Shown here one piece after another: positions 1 to 9,868 of a stretch of 64,000 nucleotides of DNA. A program made the translations under genes and the position numbers. The DNA comes from Candidatus Opimibacter skivensis. Lineage in GTDB: Bacteria > Bacteroidota > Bacteroidia > Chitinophagales > Saprospiraceae. The number at the start of each line of letters is the position of its first letter. The stretch's first letter is position 1. The stretch is taken from assembly GCA_016721905.1 (NCBI GenBank), contig JADKHH010000023.1:248001-312000 (forward strand), in the 5' to 3' direction. The notes under the pieces are model-generated. The model searched no databases. It was not told where the DNA came from and saw only the letters and a list, made by a program, of their open reading frames with translations.

Positions 1-808
1 CATAAGCAGGACTGATCACCTGACCAAGATTGGTTTCCAGCGTGACAGTGGAATCATGTATCATTGCATAATAGATCAGGTCATTCTTGCCAACTCTTAC
101 ATTTTCAATATAATCATCCCCCTTGCCCGCAAACAGCGTGATCCATTCAAGTTGAACCTGATCATTGAACCTGGCGATGAAGGCATCTGAATTACCCGAT
201 GACAGGATCGTTCTAGTGCTGTCTGGTGTAACAAACGTCACGTTACCATCAAAGCCACCAGCTGCAAGGTATGAGCCATTGGGTAGTGTTGTAAAATCCG
301 AGAAGTATAAGTCGAGATTATTGGAAAGATGCTGATGTGAAATAATCTGACCATCCAGGGTCATAGTGATCAAGGCTAAATGTTTGCCGGGATTAGCAAT
401 CATCCATGGGGTATCATGTCGGTAGAACAATGAATCTGTATAATATAAGATAATCAGGATGCGGTTATTCTTGATTTCACTCATAAAGCCGTAGGCATCA
501 CCTTTAGTTGTAAACTGACCACTCCATTGGTATTCACCTTCTTGAGTGTATTTGTTAAGCACAAATGGTTCATCTTCAGCCACAAAGGCCATGTTCACTC
601 CAGGACCAGGATCCAGGTCAATAGTATCTCTGTAATTGACTGTATAGTAGATGCTTCCCTGATCATCAATAAGGGCTCCACCAGTGAGGTCGGAGTCATT
701 GCTGCCTTGCGATAATGCCCAGTCCAGGCTCAATTGGGCATGGATCGCCATCGACAGGTTTAAGAGAAGGAGGATCAAGGTAAATCTGGATTGTAAAGGA
801 TTTTTCAT
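1..808 (-). CDS. Secreted protein with beta-propeller-like repeats, partial (C-terminus beyond window)
   Basis: Reading the minus strand from the ATG at 808-806 gives 269 open codons up to the window edge with no stop. The first ~25 residues are a Sec signal peptide (MKNPLQSRFTLILLLLNL, then an AIHAQ cleavage-like end). The mature part has recurring stretches such as DDQGSIYYT and LPNGSYLAAGGFDGNVTF, followed by DAFIARFNDQVQLEW. This pattern resembles SBBP/delta-60 style beta-propeller repeats of secreted Bacteroidota proteins, which often end in a T9SS sorting domain; that end is not visible here. Function unknown. It is divergent from the small membrane protein at 1045. The reading frame is certain; the propeller assignment is inference. 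Confidence 0.8.
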   Translation of the reverse strand, partial: MKNPLQSRFTLILLLLNLSMAIHAQLSLDWALSQGSNDSDLTGGALIDDQGSIYYTVNYRDTIDLDPGPGVNMAFVAEDEPFVLNKYTQEGEYQWSGQFTTKGDAYGFMSEIKNNRILIILYYTDSLFYRHDTPWMIANPGKHLALITMTLDGQIISHQHLSNNLDLYFSDFTTLPNGSYLAAGGFDGNVTFVTPDSTRTILSSGNSDAFIARFNDQVQLEWITLFAGKGDDYIENVRVGKNDLIYYAMIHDSTVTLETNLGQVISPAY

Positions 809-1044
809 AAGCCAGGCTGCGTGAAATTTGTGTTTCTGATTTTCGCCTGCAAAATTAAATGCTCCGGACGGCCTCGCCGGGCCAGTTTATAACATGACCT
901 TTTTGCTTAGTAGCCGGATATATTAAGTGAGTATGCGGGAATATTTAGCCCCTTCCTTTCGCTATTTTTTATTGAATGGCAGTTGACCTTGCGCAATAAA
1001 TATTTTAAATTGAGGTTAATTCTTTCAAACCATCTAATTCCAAT

Positions 1045-1341
1045 ATGTCTCAAGCCCAAACGCTGCAGGTACGCAAAACAGAAGACCTGATCACTCCGCT
1101 GATTTCAGCCTTGTTCATTGTCATGTTCCTCTTTTTTATTGACGAGGGGTATTACGATTTCCGATGGATGAAGGATGTGGGTAATTGGTTTGTATTTGTG
1201 ATCTACATGATCATTTTCTTTCCGATCCAATGGGGCATTTCCCATTTTGTTTTCAATAAACTTACCGGTTGGAAAAAGACAGCCGCCATGGTGGGCATCT
1301 CTATTCCACTTACACTGATTTTCCTTTGGCTGGTGTTCTAG
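1045..1341 (+). CDS. Small three-helix membrane protein, unknown function
   Basis: The 98-residue product has a short polar N-terminus and three hydrophobic segments, at about residues 17-34, 46-65 and 80-98. Charged residues (DEGYYDFRWMKD, then NKLTGWKK) fill the loops. It is therefore a likely inner-membrane protein. I do not recognise a named family. It stands alone, between a divergent secreted protein and a convergent phosphoesterase whose stop lies about 10 bases past its own, so the two genes share one short terminator region. Confidence 0.7.
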   Translation: MSQAQTLQVRKTEDLITPLISALFIVMFLFFIDEGYYDFRWMKDVGNWFVFVIYMIIFFPIQWGISHFVFNKLTGWKKTAAMVGISIPLTLIFLWLVF

Positions 1342-1351
1342 TAACCAGACC

Positions 1352-4213
1352 TCAATCTTTTTCAATCGTTACACCTTCCTGTATTTGAAGCGTAGCTCCT
1401 GCTCTGTTGGTGATCGCTTCCGGACAGTTGATACATTCCTGTGTAATCGTCGTATTGATCAGGGATAGTTGTGCACCTATCCCTGTATTGAGGATGGAAC
1501 CACCTGAAGCGCCTTCAATGACGGTATTTGAAATTGAGGATGAATCAATCAAGGTGACAGCCTGGTTGTGCAAAGAGGCTCCTTCAATGGCCACATTGCC
1601 TTCTATGGTGCAATGACGCAGAATGATTGGGTGATCATTGTCTGCACTTATATAAATTCCCGCTCCTGTTGTATTGCCACTTCCATCTGCATAGCCACAG
1701 CAGATATGTAAACCATCCAGAATGACTGTGTCAGGTGCGTTCGCAATTTTCACAACGTGGTAGGTATTGTCTCCGAGATTGGTTGTGTCAGCGATCTCAC
1801 CAGATAGGGTGGTTGTATGCAAAGCCAGATTTCTTTGCGCCAATGTAATTTCATTTCCGGCAAAGCCTCCATATACGGCGATAGAGGACGTGATTTCAAA
1901 TGAGGTGTCCCTGATTGATGAAGTTGTAACCGGATAGATACCTTCAGCCATCCACAACTCATGGATACTGGTATCCTGATGGCTGGTTAGAAATGCATCA
2001 CCTGCTGTTCGGAATGCGGTAGCCCAACTTTCTCCATCAGGGTTTGCTGGTGCTTCAGGATTGACATAGACCCTCCCATTTGTTTTTCCTGGTGAATCAT
2101 AGACACTGCAGGTGATATTGCCTTTCAGCAACCGGCAGAATGCATTATCGACATAGCTGTCGTTGTCTCCGCCTGATGTACGCGTACCCATCAGGATTGT
2201 CTTAATCCGTCTGGTTCCTACCGGAACAGGAATTGTATTTTGTTTGAGCGTCCACGCACTTTGTTTGTGGCGCAAAGTATCAGTGGAAGCGAGGACCATA
2301 TTATTGGCATCAATAAATTGCAGTGCCATCGCAGGTTCATCCGTATTCTGCCAGTCAGCCATGTATGCTCCGAAATTGACAAGTACTAATCCTGAATCAA
2401 TGGCACCAGCGAAAGCAGAGATGGGTTGCATCTGGAATGCAGAAGCAAAAGGATGCTCAACGCACAATGCACCTACACCAAAATATTTGTCTCCCTGGTA
2501 TGGATTAATACCTGCGCATTCTCCTGGGCCGAGAGATTCAATGACACCAATAGTGGCTATCCATGAATCTATCCCACTTTCAGCTCCGGTATTGGTGAGA
2601 ATATTTGTACTCAGGGTATCAAATGGTAAGGTTGTAAATCGCGTGCGTGGACTCCAGGCACTCCACTCCAGGCTCTTGTCCCGATACCGCACACGCCACC
2701 ATAGCGTTGAATTTCCAGGAAGACTTGTTGCCGTAATGTCAGTCAAATCATCATTGGCCTGCAAGTCCACTTCATCATACCAGTTAGCATATTGCCTCCA
2801 TGAATCAAAGACGGGGGATGAAAAATTTGAACTGTCTGTCGATACCTGCCAATGTGCTGCGCCAAATCCATCTCCATCAGCATCAGCAAATGGATCTGCT
2901 TTGAGCATGGTGCATACAGAGGAAACAGTATCTGTCGCTAATGGAAACAGCGGGTATGGTGTGGTTGGTGGTGCATTGTTCTTGCGTATCGTGACCATAT
3001 CTGTTTCAGTGGCACCTCCGGGATTAAACTGATCTCCGAAGCTCAGTCTTTTCAACACAAATTTTGGTTGCGCACCTGCTGTCACCTCCACCATCACAAA
3101 TCCATACTCATCCTGGCTGATGATAAATTCATCATAATCCGCATTGCTGAATTCACCCCAGTAATCAATATTGCCGCCAGATGTCGCCACATTGACCCAG
3201 AGATGATCATGGTCCCTTGACTGACCTCTTGAATAGGCATGTGTGTGACCGAAAAAATGAATAGTTGGCTTGCCACATGTTTCAGTAAAGGCTTCCATCA
3301 TCTCAACCACATCGCCTGTGTAATCTGCTTCTCCCGGTGTCCACAATTCTGATTTGAAAGGATGATGCATTTCGGCAAAAACAAAATCAATCAGCGTATC
3401 CGCGCAGCTCAAGTTAAGAATACTTTCCACCCAATTAAGTTGAGCCTGGATGCGATAGGGTGAGTTGGAATTGATACTGATGACACGGACATTGGAGTAG
3501 TCGTGGTAGTACCAGTGTTCAAGGTAGCCGGGTGTTCCGTTTTCTGGAAGGGTATAGTAATTGAAATAGTTTTGAGAGTTGACTTCATGATTCCCGATAG
3601 CCGGATAGCAGGGTACGGATCTCCAGAGCGCCTGTCCGGGATCGAAGAAATCATTTTTCCATTGACCATAATCATTGCCGTTGTCAACAACATCACCGGG
3701 GAGGACCGCCATCTGCAGGTGATCGCTGAGTGGAGTTCCATAGGTTGAGTCGATATATGGCAGCAGGCTTGTATTGATGAGATTGGCAAAGATGTTTGGA
3801 TTGCTGCCGTCTTTCTGCATATCGCTCATCAGTACAATATTGAAGGACGCTTCACTATCGCGGTTTGGCGGCGTGACAAAATCATAGATCGCGGACTGCC
3901 AGCTTCCAGTCTTGGCCTTGTAGTAATACCGGGTAGCCGGAGAAAGCCCTGTTAAAGTCGAGGTATGAAGGACTGTTGCATTTAGGGTGACCAGCGTGGT
4001 GCCGGATGCGGAGCTACCCAGGCTTGGGGTGACGCCATATTGCACGATCGTTTCCGTATTGGTATTGGTTTCCCACATCACGACCATGGAGGTTGGGGTT
4101 GCCAACTGGAGGTATGGTTGAACGAGTATGGTCTGGCTGGTCAACGGAAACGCAGTTACAAGACAGGCCAGTACCATTGCAAATACGCTTTTTGAACAGA
4201 GGAGATTGGACAT
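1352..4213 (-). CDS. Secreted purple-acid-phosphatase-like metallophosphoesterase with C-terminal beta-helix-like region
   Basis: An ATG at 4213 places a normal signal peptide (residues 1-26, ending LTSQ) at the N-terminus; an upstream ATG at 4270 would add 19 residues with no signal character. A fibronectin-like PAP N-domain (about 27-115) leads into a calcineurin-like phosphoesterase. Metal-ligand motifs are visible: SDMQ near 130, GDVVDNG 173-179, GNHE 207-210, HH 283-284 and GHTH 322-325. After a middle region with jelly-roll-like character, the last ~250 residues (from VYVNPEAPANPDGESWATAF) resemble Pmp-type right-handed beta-helix proteins. It probably hydrolyses phosphoesters outside the cytoplasm; the substrate is unknown. 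I see no T9SS or CHU_C C-terminal module. It is divergent from glutaminase, 80 bases away. Confidence 0.85.
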   Translation of the reverse strand: MSNLLCSKSVFAMVLACLVTAFPLTSQTILVQPYLQLATPTSMVVMWETNTNTETIVQYGVTPSLGSSASGTTLVTLNATVLHTSTLTGLSPATRYYYKAKTGSWQSAIYDFVTPPNRDSEASFNIVLMSDMQKDGSNPNIFANLINTSLLPYIDSTYGTPLSDHLQMAVLPGDVVDNGNDYGQWKNDFFDPGQALWRSVPCYPAIGNHEVNSQNYFNYYTLPENGTPGYLEHWYYHDYSNVRVISINSNSPYRIQAQLNWVESILNLSCADTLIDFVFAEMHHPFKSELWTPGEADYTGDVVEMMEAFTETCGKPTIHFFGHTHAYSRGQSRDHDHLWVNVATSGGNIDYWGEFSNADYDEFIISQDEYGFVMVEVTAGAQPKFVLKRLSFGDQFNPGGATETDMVTIRKNNAPPTTPYPLFPLATDTVSSVCTMLKADPFADADGDGFGAAHWQVSTDSSNFSSPVFDSWRQYANWYDEVDLQANDDLTDITATSLPGNSTLWWRVRYRDKSLEWSAWSPRTRFTTLPFDTLSTNILTNTGAESGIDSWIATIGVIESLGPGECAGINPYQGDKYFGVGALCVEHPFASAFQMQPISAFAGAIDSGLVLVNFGAYMADWQNTDEPAMALQFIDANNMVLASTDTLRHKQSAWTLKQNTIPVPVGTRRIKTILMGTRTSGGDNDSYVDNAFCRLLKGNITCSVYDSPGKTNGRVYVNPEAPANPDGESWATAFRTAGDAFLTSHQDTSIHELWMAEGIYPVTTSSIRDTSFEITSSIAVYGGFAGNEITLAQRNLALHTTTLSGEIADTTNLGDNTYHVVKIANAPDTVILDGLHICCGYADGSGNTTGAGIYISADNDHPIILRHCTIEGNVAIEGASLHNQAVTLIDSSSISNTVIEGASGGSILNTGIGAQLSLINTTITQECINCPEAITNRAGATLQIQEGVTIEKD

Positions 4214-4293
4214 CAGGCAGGCAGAATGGTAATAAGTAATAGTTTTGTAAAAATAGTAAAAGTATACCATCGCCCTTAAGCGGCTCCCAGCGT

Positions 4294-5214
4294 ATGAAAA
4301 CAGACTATCAGCAGATTCTCGAAGAACTCTATCATGTGATCAAGGTCAAACCCGATGCAGGCCAGGTTGCCCCCTATATTCCTGAGCTGGCGGAGATCGA
4401 TCCATCTAAGTTTGGCGTGCATCTGGCGGCTACCTCTGGCGAGCAATCAGGTATCGGTGATCATCGGGAGAAATTTTCCATACAGAGTATCGGCAAGGTG
4501 CTTTCACTCACATTGGCATTTCAACAACGAGGTGAAGTCTTGTGGGATAGGGTAGGCGTGGAACCTTCTGGTAATCCATTTAACTCGCTATGGCAGCTCG
4601 AGTATGAGAAAGGAAAGCCTCGAAATCCGTTGATCAATTCCGGAGCGATTGTAATCTGTGATATGCTCTGTACGCTATATGATGATCCATTAACTGAATT
4701 ACTTGCGTTCGTTCGAAAAATTTCCGGCAATGAAGAAATCAGCTGCAATAAACAAGTAGCTGCATCGGAGAAAAAACTGGGGTTCAGAAATGCTGCGCTG
4801 ATCAATCTCATGAAGTCTTGTCATAATATTGACAATGAAATTGACGAGGTCATGGACCTGTATTATCATATGTGTAGCATCGAGATGTCTTGTGAAGAAT
4901 TAGCCAATACATTTCTATTGTATGCTAATCACGGAAAACTTGTAACAACAGGTGAGCCAGTCATCACTTCGAGTATGGCTAAGCGCATCAATGCCATTAT
5001 GCAGACTTGTGGATTTTATGATGAGGCAGGGGAGTATACATTTAAAGTTGGCTTGCCAGGAAAGAGTGGTATAGGCGGTGGCATCGTAGCCATTCATCCA
5101 GGCAGTTATGCGGTAGCTGTCTGGAGTCCAAGGCTAAACGCAAAGGGGAATTCGGTGAAGGGGATGCAGTTGCTGGAGACGTTGACGTCGAAGACGGGGT
5201 TGTCTATTTTTTGA
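4294..5214 (+). CDS. glsA: Glutaminase
   Basis: The 306-residue protein matches the length and motifs of serine-dependent beta-lactamase-fold glutaminases, which hydrolyse L-glutamine to glutamate and ammonia in the cytoplasm. The catalytic S-x-x-K is visible at S65/K68 in FSIQSIGK. The family stretches SGNPFNSLWQLE, KPRNPLINSGAI and, near the C-terminus, VGLPGKSGIGGGI are intact. There is no signal peptide. The gene is single and divergent from the phosphoesterase. Nothing in the flanks suggests an operon, and the downstream DNA is repeat-rich. Confidence 0.95.
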   Translation: MKTDYQQILEELYHVIKVKPDAGQVAPYIPELAEIDPSKFGVHLAATSGEQSGIGDHREKFSIQSIGKVLSLTLAFQQRGEVLWDRVGVEPSGNPFNSLWQLEYEKGKPRNPLINSGAIVICDMLCTLYDDPLTELLAFVRKISGNEEISCNKQVAASEKKLGFRNAALINLMKSCHNIDNEIDEVMDLYYHMCSIEMSCEELANTFLLYANHGKLVTTGEPVITSSMAKRINAIMQTCGFYDEAGEYTFKVGLPGKSGIGGGIVAIHPGSYAVAVWSPRLNAKGNSVKGMQLLETLTSKTGLSIF

Positions 5215-5305
5215 GTCGAGTGCGGACTCTTTTTGTGCCCCTTCGCCCGTGCCGGGCTCTTCCCCTGTGTGCTGCGCAACCCCGGGGTTGAAAATAGCCA
5301 AGACC

Positions 5306-5413
5306 CTCACTTTAGATGCCAGATGCCAGACTCGCAGATGCAAGACTCTCGATTGAGATGCCAGACTTGTAGTGAGCGTAGTCGAACTATGCCAGACTCG
5401 CAGATGCCAGACG
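5306..5413. repeat. Short-period repeat built on GCCAGATGCCAGACTC
   Basis: Units such as GATGCCAGACTCGCA recur about six times, interrupted by the dispersed word AGTGAGCGTAGTCGAAC. A second copy at 9869-9940 begins with the same CCTCACTTTAGA leader. It lies in the glsA 3' intergenic region. No open reading frame of protein-like composition covers it. Confidence 0.75.
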
Positions 5414-5480
5414 TGTTATGCTCGTTTTTTGTGCAGGCTCTGCCTGCGACCTTCGTTTGTTTTTTTTAATAAAAAAACAA

Positions 5481-5580
5481 ACGTTGTTGGTAGACTCTGG
5501 CTGCCGACGGATAAAGCACTACGAACATGTTCTATTTCGGAATTGTCGTAGTAGCCTCCTGGCTGCAGGTAGAAATCCTT
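5481..5580 (+). repeat. Diverged two-copy structured intergenic element, copy 1
   Basis: This stretch matches 42000-42096 in order and spacing at two blocks. The first is CTCTGGCTGCCGACGG here versus CTCCGGGCTGCGGATGG there. The second is a GCC...CCTGGCT.CAGGTAGAAATC block, here at 5551-5577. The second block can fold into a small CCTG/CAGG hairpin. Function unknown. It could be a diverged repetitive element or a small structured RNA. Confidence 0.4.
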
Positions 5581-5628
5581 TGGCTGCCTGTATAAAGAAA
5601 AGTTGAGCGTAAGTTTACTTTAGTTCGA

Positions 5629-5714
5629 GTGTACGCAAGTTTAAACTTGCGTACACGAAAGCTTAAGTGAACTTAAGCTTAACATTTTAGCTTATGGATG
5701 GCTGCGCCATCCAT
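5629..5714. repeat. Triple-hairpin cassette, copy 1
   Basis: Three perfect inverted repeats follow one another. At 5629-5656 is a 28-bp uninterrupted palindrome with half-site GTGTACGCAAGTTT. At 5659-5680 are arms AAGCTTAAGT/ACTTAAGCTT with a GA loop. At 5694-5714 are arms ATGGATGGC/GCCATCCAT with a TGC loop. The leader AAAGTTGAGCGTAAGTTTAC just upstream and the third hairpin recur at 10358-10472. It lies between the convergent glsA and CHU_C genes, so a termination role is possible. Confidence 0.7.
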
Positions 5715-5830
5715 ATTAAATGCGTTTTTCAATTTTCCCCCTTGCTCCTTGCCCTCCCGCTACCCGAACGGAGCGGGATCTTCGCTGCGCTACGACTTGC
5801 TTCCTACTTAGCCTCAGCCTTAGCCTTCGC

Positions 5831-8038
5831 CTACCGTACCAGGGTAATATCCCCGTAAATGATTTTACTGTCACCATCAGAAAATTCAACGACCACCCGA
5901 AAAGTAAAAACCCCCGGATTCATCCCCTCCCCCTTCATCCTGCCATCCCATGCAATCGAAGAATCATTCGCTTGAAATTGCTCGGCACCAAACACCAGAT
6001 TGCCCCAGCGATCAAAAATGCTGAAGGATGTAATCGCGCGCACACTTTCGTCTGCACTGATCATGATCACATCATTGATGCCATCACCATTGGGGGAGAA
6101 TATATTTGGAATGTAGATTTTGTAATCTGTATTGACGAATACGGTCATGCTGTCTCTGTCGGCACAACCATCAGCTGAAGTCACCGAGACTGAATAGGCT
6201 GTGGTAATGATAGGTGCAACAATCTGCGTCAGGCAATTGGCACAACCAATACTGTCGATGCCAGTCCACATGACAGAAGAGAGTGAATCAAAAGGCAGAT
6301 TGATAATCGCCTCCAATAAAGTAGAATCACCGATCGATATCGATTGATTGCTTCCAAGTTCTACATTAACCATGAGGGGCACATCGATAGAGATGATCTC
6401 TGTGGTGCTGCAGTCATTTGCATCCAGGGATGTGATTTGATAAATACCTTCATCCAATCCTGTGAAGACAGGGGAGGTCTGAAATACTGTGCCGTCAATC
6501 GAATATGTGAAAGGCGCAACACCTCCACTCGGCAATACAGTAATGCTGCCCAACTGCTGATCAAAACAATCCGGCTCCGATACTTCGAATCCAATCATGA
6601 AGGCATCGGGTTCTGTCAATGTAACTGTACCAAAGGTCATGCATCCATTGCCATCCGTGATGGCTACATCATAATCAACTGCACTGAGACCTGTGATCAT
6701 CTGTTCAGTATCATCGGTAGACCAGAGATAAGTATAGGGTCCGACGCCATTGACATTCGCTATTGCACTTCCATCTGCACCACCTTCGCAACTTATATCA
6801 AATCCATTGTAATCAATTGCAGATTGAACTATCAAAACAGGTAAAGGATATAACGTCGTGGTTTGTATCACAAGACTATCACAACCATCCTGGCCGGTGA
6901 ACAACGTTTCAATGCTGCCGGTTTGTGCAGGATCGCATGTGCTGAAATTGAACTGCGTTGTATCTGCTTGCACGAGTGAGACTGTCAGTGTCACGATACT
7001 GTCGCAGCCATATTGATTGAGATGCGTGGTGATAAACATACCGGCCTCAGAGGATAAGCATGTGGTTCCAGTGAGTTGTGTTTGATCTGAAGTAAGCAAT
7101 GAGACTGTCTCTGTGATGATGCTGTCGCAGTCAAACTGATTGGTCAGCTGCTGTACAAAGACACCAGTGTCAGCAGGATTGCACGAAGAGGATACAAGGT
7201 TGATTTGATGACTGATATTGAGCGTCACGGTTTCGGTGACGATGCTGTCGCATCCAAATTGATTGATGTAGGATGTGACAAATTCACCAGCTGATCCTGG
7301 ATCACAAGTCGCTGAAGTAATAAAGATAGAATCCTGCGCAGAAAATGTCACTGTCGTGATGATCAGACTGTCGCACCCTTGTGATGAAAGCAATAACTCT
7401 TCGAAGACTCCAAGGCTCGCCGGATCACAGGAGGTTGCAAACAGACGGGTAGTGTCTGCCGTCCCTTGTGTGATCGTATTAATCACAAGGCTGTCGCAAC
7501 CTTGGGCATCAGTGTATTCGGTTTCAAACACTCCGATCTCCATCGGTATGCAGGAAGTGCCTGAAATGTATGTGGTGTCGACAAGACTGTAGATCACATT
7601 TCGCTCCACGATACTATCACATCCTGTCATACCTGACAGGGTATCATAGAAGGTACCCAATAGGGACGAATCACAGGTCATCTCTGTCATGGTTGTCGTG
7701 TCTGCAGGTGAGATATACATGACTTCGTTTATAATCAGGCTATCGCATCCTGCCTGGTTGGTCAGCGTATCCGTGTGTGTGCCGGACTGACTCAATACAC
7801 AGGTGGATTGCATAATCAATGTGGTATCCGCTGGTATTAGGCTGACCGTAGTGGTCACCACTGTATCACACCCAGTCGGATTGTCGATCGTAGTGACGAA
7901 TATACCAGTCGCAGCAGGATCACAAGTATCAGCCTGCAACTGGATCATCACGGCAGGAAGGATAGAGATGTTTGTAGTGACTAGACTATCACATCCTTCT
8001 ACTGTGTTAAATATATTTTCATATTCGCCGGCCTCCAT
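5831..8038 (-). CDS. CHU_C surface protein, C-terminal fragment of a frameshifted gene
   Basis: This fragment lacks a signal peptide, and its ATG falls in the middle of a repeat. It carries ten ~44-residue repeats of the form TCDP..G.F...GCDSIV..TV, each with two cysteines. Two SprB-like repeats follow (GGADGSAIANVNGVGPYTYLW and a related unit). It ends in a complete gliding-motility-associated C-terminal domain (YIPNIFSPNGDGINDVI, FDRWGNLVF, WDG, ITLVR). That domain directs export by the type IX system and surface attachment. The upstream reading frame 8053-9696 has the signal peptide but no such C-terminus. The two join if one base is restored near 8040-8058, giving about 1288 residues. Confidence 0.85.
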   Translation of the reverse strand: MEAGEYENIFNTVEGCDSLVTTNISILPAVMIQLQADTCDPAATGIFVTTIDNPTGCDTVVTTTVSLIPADTTLIMQSTCVLSQSGTHTDTLTNQAGCDSLIINEVMYISPADTTTMTEMTCDSSLLGTFYDTLSGMTGCDSIVERNVIYSLVDTTYISGTSCIPMEIGVFETEYTDAQGCDSLVINTITQGTADTTRLFATSCDPASLGVFEELLLSSQGCDSLIITTVTFSAQDSIFITSATCDPGSAGEFVTSYINQFGCDSIVTETVTLNISHQINLVSSSCNPADTGVFVQQLTNQFDCDSIITETVSLLTSDQTQLTGTTCLSSEAGMFITTHLNQYGCDSIVTLTVSLVQADTTQFNFSTCDPAQTGSIETLFTGQDGCDSLVIQTTTLYPLPVLIVQSAIDYNGFDISCEGGADGSAIANVNGVGPYTYLWSTDDTEQMITGLSAVDYDVAITDGNGCMTFGTVTLTEPDAFMIGFEVSEPDCFDQQLGSITVLPSGGVAPFTYSIDGTVFQTSPVFTGLDEGIYQITSLDANDCSTTEIISIDVPLMVNVELGSNQSISIGDSTLLEAIINLPFDSLSSVMWTGIDSIGCANCLTQIVAPIITTAYSVSVTSADGCADRDSMTVFVNTDYKIYIPNIFSPNGDGINDVIMISADESVRAITSFSIFDRWGNLVFGAEQFQANDSSIAWDGRMKGEGMNPGVFTFRVVVEFSDGDSKIIYGDITLVR

Positions 8039-8052
8039 CTCCCAATAATACC

Positions 8053-9696
8053 CTAACCTTCAATAGTGAGGGGAAATATCGCATCTGTATTGATGGTAAG
8101 ATTGGCAGGTTCATTGTCACAGGTTTCTGTATCTCCCGTCAGTGCAATATGAATCACAGGGAGCATTTCCAATCCAACCGTATCTTGATTGGGACATGCA
8201 AATCCATTGCTGACAGTGACGCTATACTCCCCGGCTTCGGTAACTGAAATGGTTTGGGTGGACTGTCCTGCTGACCACTCAAACATGGAGCCCGGATTTC
8301 CTGCGTCAAAAACTACTGTTTCACCTTCGCATCGTATTTGATCTGGGCCAAGAGCAACATTGATAAGAGGCAATTCAATTACAGGGATAAATGCAGTAGC
8401 AACATTACTCATTGATCCAGAAGCTGTACTGAATTGCACTTCAACATTACGAATTCCGGATGTAGGGTATACTGCTGAATTGTTATAACTGATAAGGTGG
8501 AGGGCGTCTTTAAAGTCTGTGGATTTAGCACCTCCTGTATTTGTAAGGGTGATCAAATCAGTACCTGCCCCAGAAAAGTCTATTCCCGGAATTGACCCGG
8601 CAGTCTCCAAAAACTCCCAAGGTGAGTCCGGAAGCAAACCAATGAGTTGAACGGTCATTTCAACAATAATGGCATCATATTGAAGGCTGATGTCGATATC
8701 AGCAATACCTGCACTTCCGTCCAAGCAGGTGATATTGGATGAATTGTAATCGGAACCCATTGCACCAGAACTATCGTTACAGTCAAGATCAATATATACA
8801 TCGCATGAGGTGGAAGACGAAAATTCCGCAAATGAGGCAATAAGATTTGTGTTATTTGGAAGAAAGCATACATGAGTTATACTGCCATCGAACAGGTTAA
8901 TTGCCACAAGTTCATCCTCAGAAAAATTAATTCCAAGAAGGGTTCCACAAATTGAGGAAGCAGTCAGTCCGCTTATTGTATACCCTGGTGTGGGCACAAT
9001 AACATAGCTGTTGGAGGGGTTTGAAATATCCAAATGAATAATTCCCTCATAGGAGGAAAAATAATATTCTCCATCAAATAAAACTAAATCTTCAAGAACG
9101 TCATTAATGCCTGTATGCCCCAAAAGCACAACTGTACCTGCAAGAATATTGTATAAATAAAGGTTCCCAAATTGATCCAGGGAATAAAATGTACTGTCCT
9201 CATAACATACAAAACCTTCCATATTCTGGATCCCTGGTCCAGGTGGAGGTGAAAAGATTAAAGTGGATCCGCCTGATAAGGTGTCCACCTGATAAATAGC
9301 GCCCCCTGTAAGTTCATAAAGGTTGCCATTTGGGCAAAAACTTACTCCGTCTCCCCATGGAGTTGAAGGTCCTATTTCGGTAAAATTACAATCATCACTA
9401 CATAATGAAGCATTGAGTTCAAACTTAAACAACGCTTGAGGATTGTATGTCTGGCCGAAAAATACTTGGGGATATAACTCTGTGGAGATTAGAACAAATA
9501 GCAAAATAAAGGAAAATTGAATGCATCTGATCCAATGATAAGTTTCCTGTTTAAGGAATTTTATTGGACAATAACAATGACTTTGTGTAATGTCAGTTAC
9601 TCTAGTATCTGAAAATGTTATCATTTTAATATACTCATTGTATCTGGTTGTATATAGATAGTTATTTATAAATAAAGGACGAATGCCGGTTGCCAA
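8053..9696 (-). CDS. CHU_C surface protein, N-terminal fragment of a frameshifted gene
   Basis: This is the N-terminal partner of 5831-8038. A hydrophobic export signal (IQFSFILLFVLIS) begins about 58 residues after the first ATG, so the true start is probably internal and possibly non-ATG. The mature part has beta-propeller-like stretches (GNLYELTGGAIYQVD, SFYSLDQFGNLYLYN). An Ig/PKD-like unit follows (LGPDQIRCEGETVVFDAG ... GEYSVTVSNGFACPNQDTV), then the start of another (TCDNEPANLTINTDAIFPL) that breaks off at the TAG at 8055-8053. Restoring one base there continues into the GCDS repeats. It is probably a secreted adhesin or gliding-related protein. The start coordinate is uncertain. Confidence 0.7.
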   Translation of the reverse strand: MATGIRPLFINNYLYTTRYNEYIKMITFSDTRVTDITQSHCYCPIKFLKQETYHWIRCIQFSFILLFVLISTELYPQVFFGQTYNPQALFKFELNASLCSDDCNFTEIGPSTPWGDGVSFCPNGNLYELTGGAIYQVDTLSGGSTLIFSPPPGPGIQNMEGFVCYEDSTFYSLDQFGNLYLYNILAGTVVLLGHTGINDVLEDLVLFDGEYYFSSYEGIIHLDISNPSNSYVIVPTPGYTISGLTASSICGTLLGINFSEDELVAINLFDGSITHVCFLPNNTNLIASFAEFSSSTSCDVYIDLDCNDSSGAMGSDYNSSNITCLDGSAGIADIDISLQYDAIIVEMTVQLIGLLPDSPWEFLETAGSIPGIDFSGAGTDLITLTNTGGAKSTDFKDALHLISYNNSAVYPTSGIRNVEVQFSTASGSMSNVATAFIPVIELPLINVALGPDQIRCEGETVVFDAGNPGSMFEWSAGQSTQTISVTEAGEYSVTVSNGFACPNQDTVGLEMLPVIHIALTGDTETCDNEPANLTINTDAIFPLTIEG

Positions 9697-9868
9697 AGCA
9701 AGCTATCACTCATGGGTTCTTACAGCTAGGTTCCGCTCAATTAGACTTTCAAAGAAATATAATTGTACTGACAGATAATGCGAACCCACGATGATTGGTT
9801 TTTTTTGGAGTTACAACCTGTGTTCAAATATAGCATAAAGCGCTGGGAAAAGCAATAGGAGTGGCTAG

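Noticed and set aside
2163..3032. Long plus-strand open frame opposite the phosphoesterase
   Set aside because: It is antisense to a well-supported enzyme gene and has no recognisable domain.
5629..5714. Retron or diversity-generating element, because of strong hairpins
   Set aside because: No reverse transcriptase is encoded anywhere in the window.
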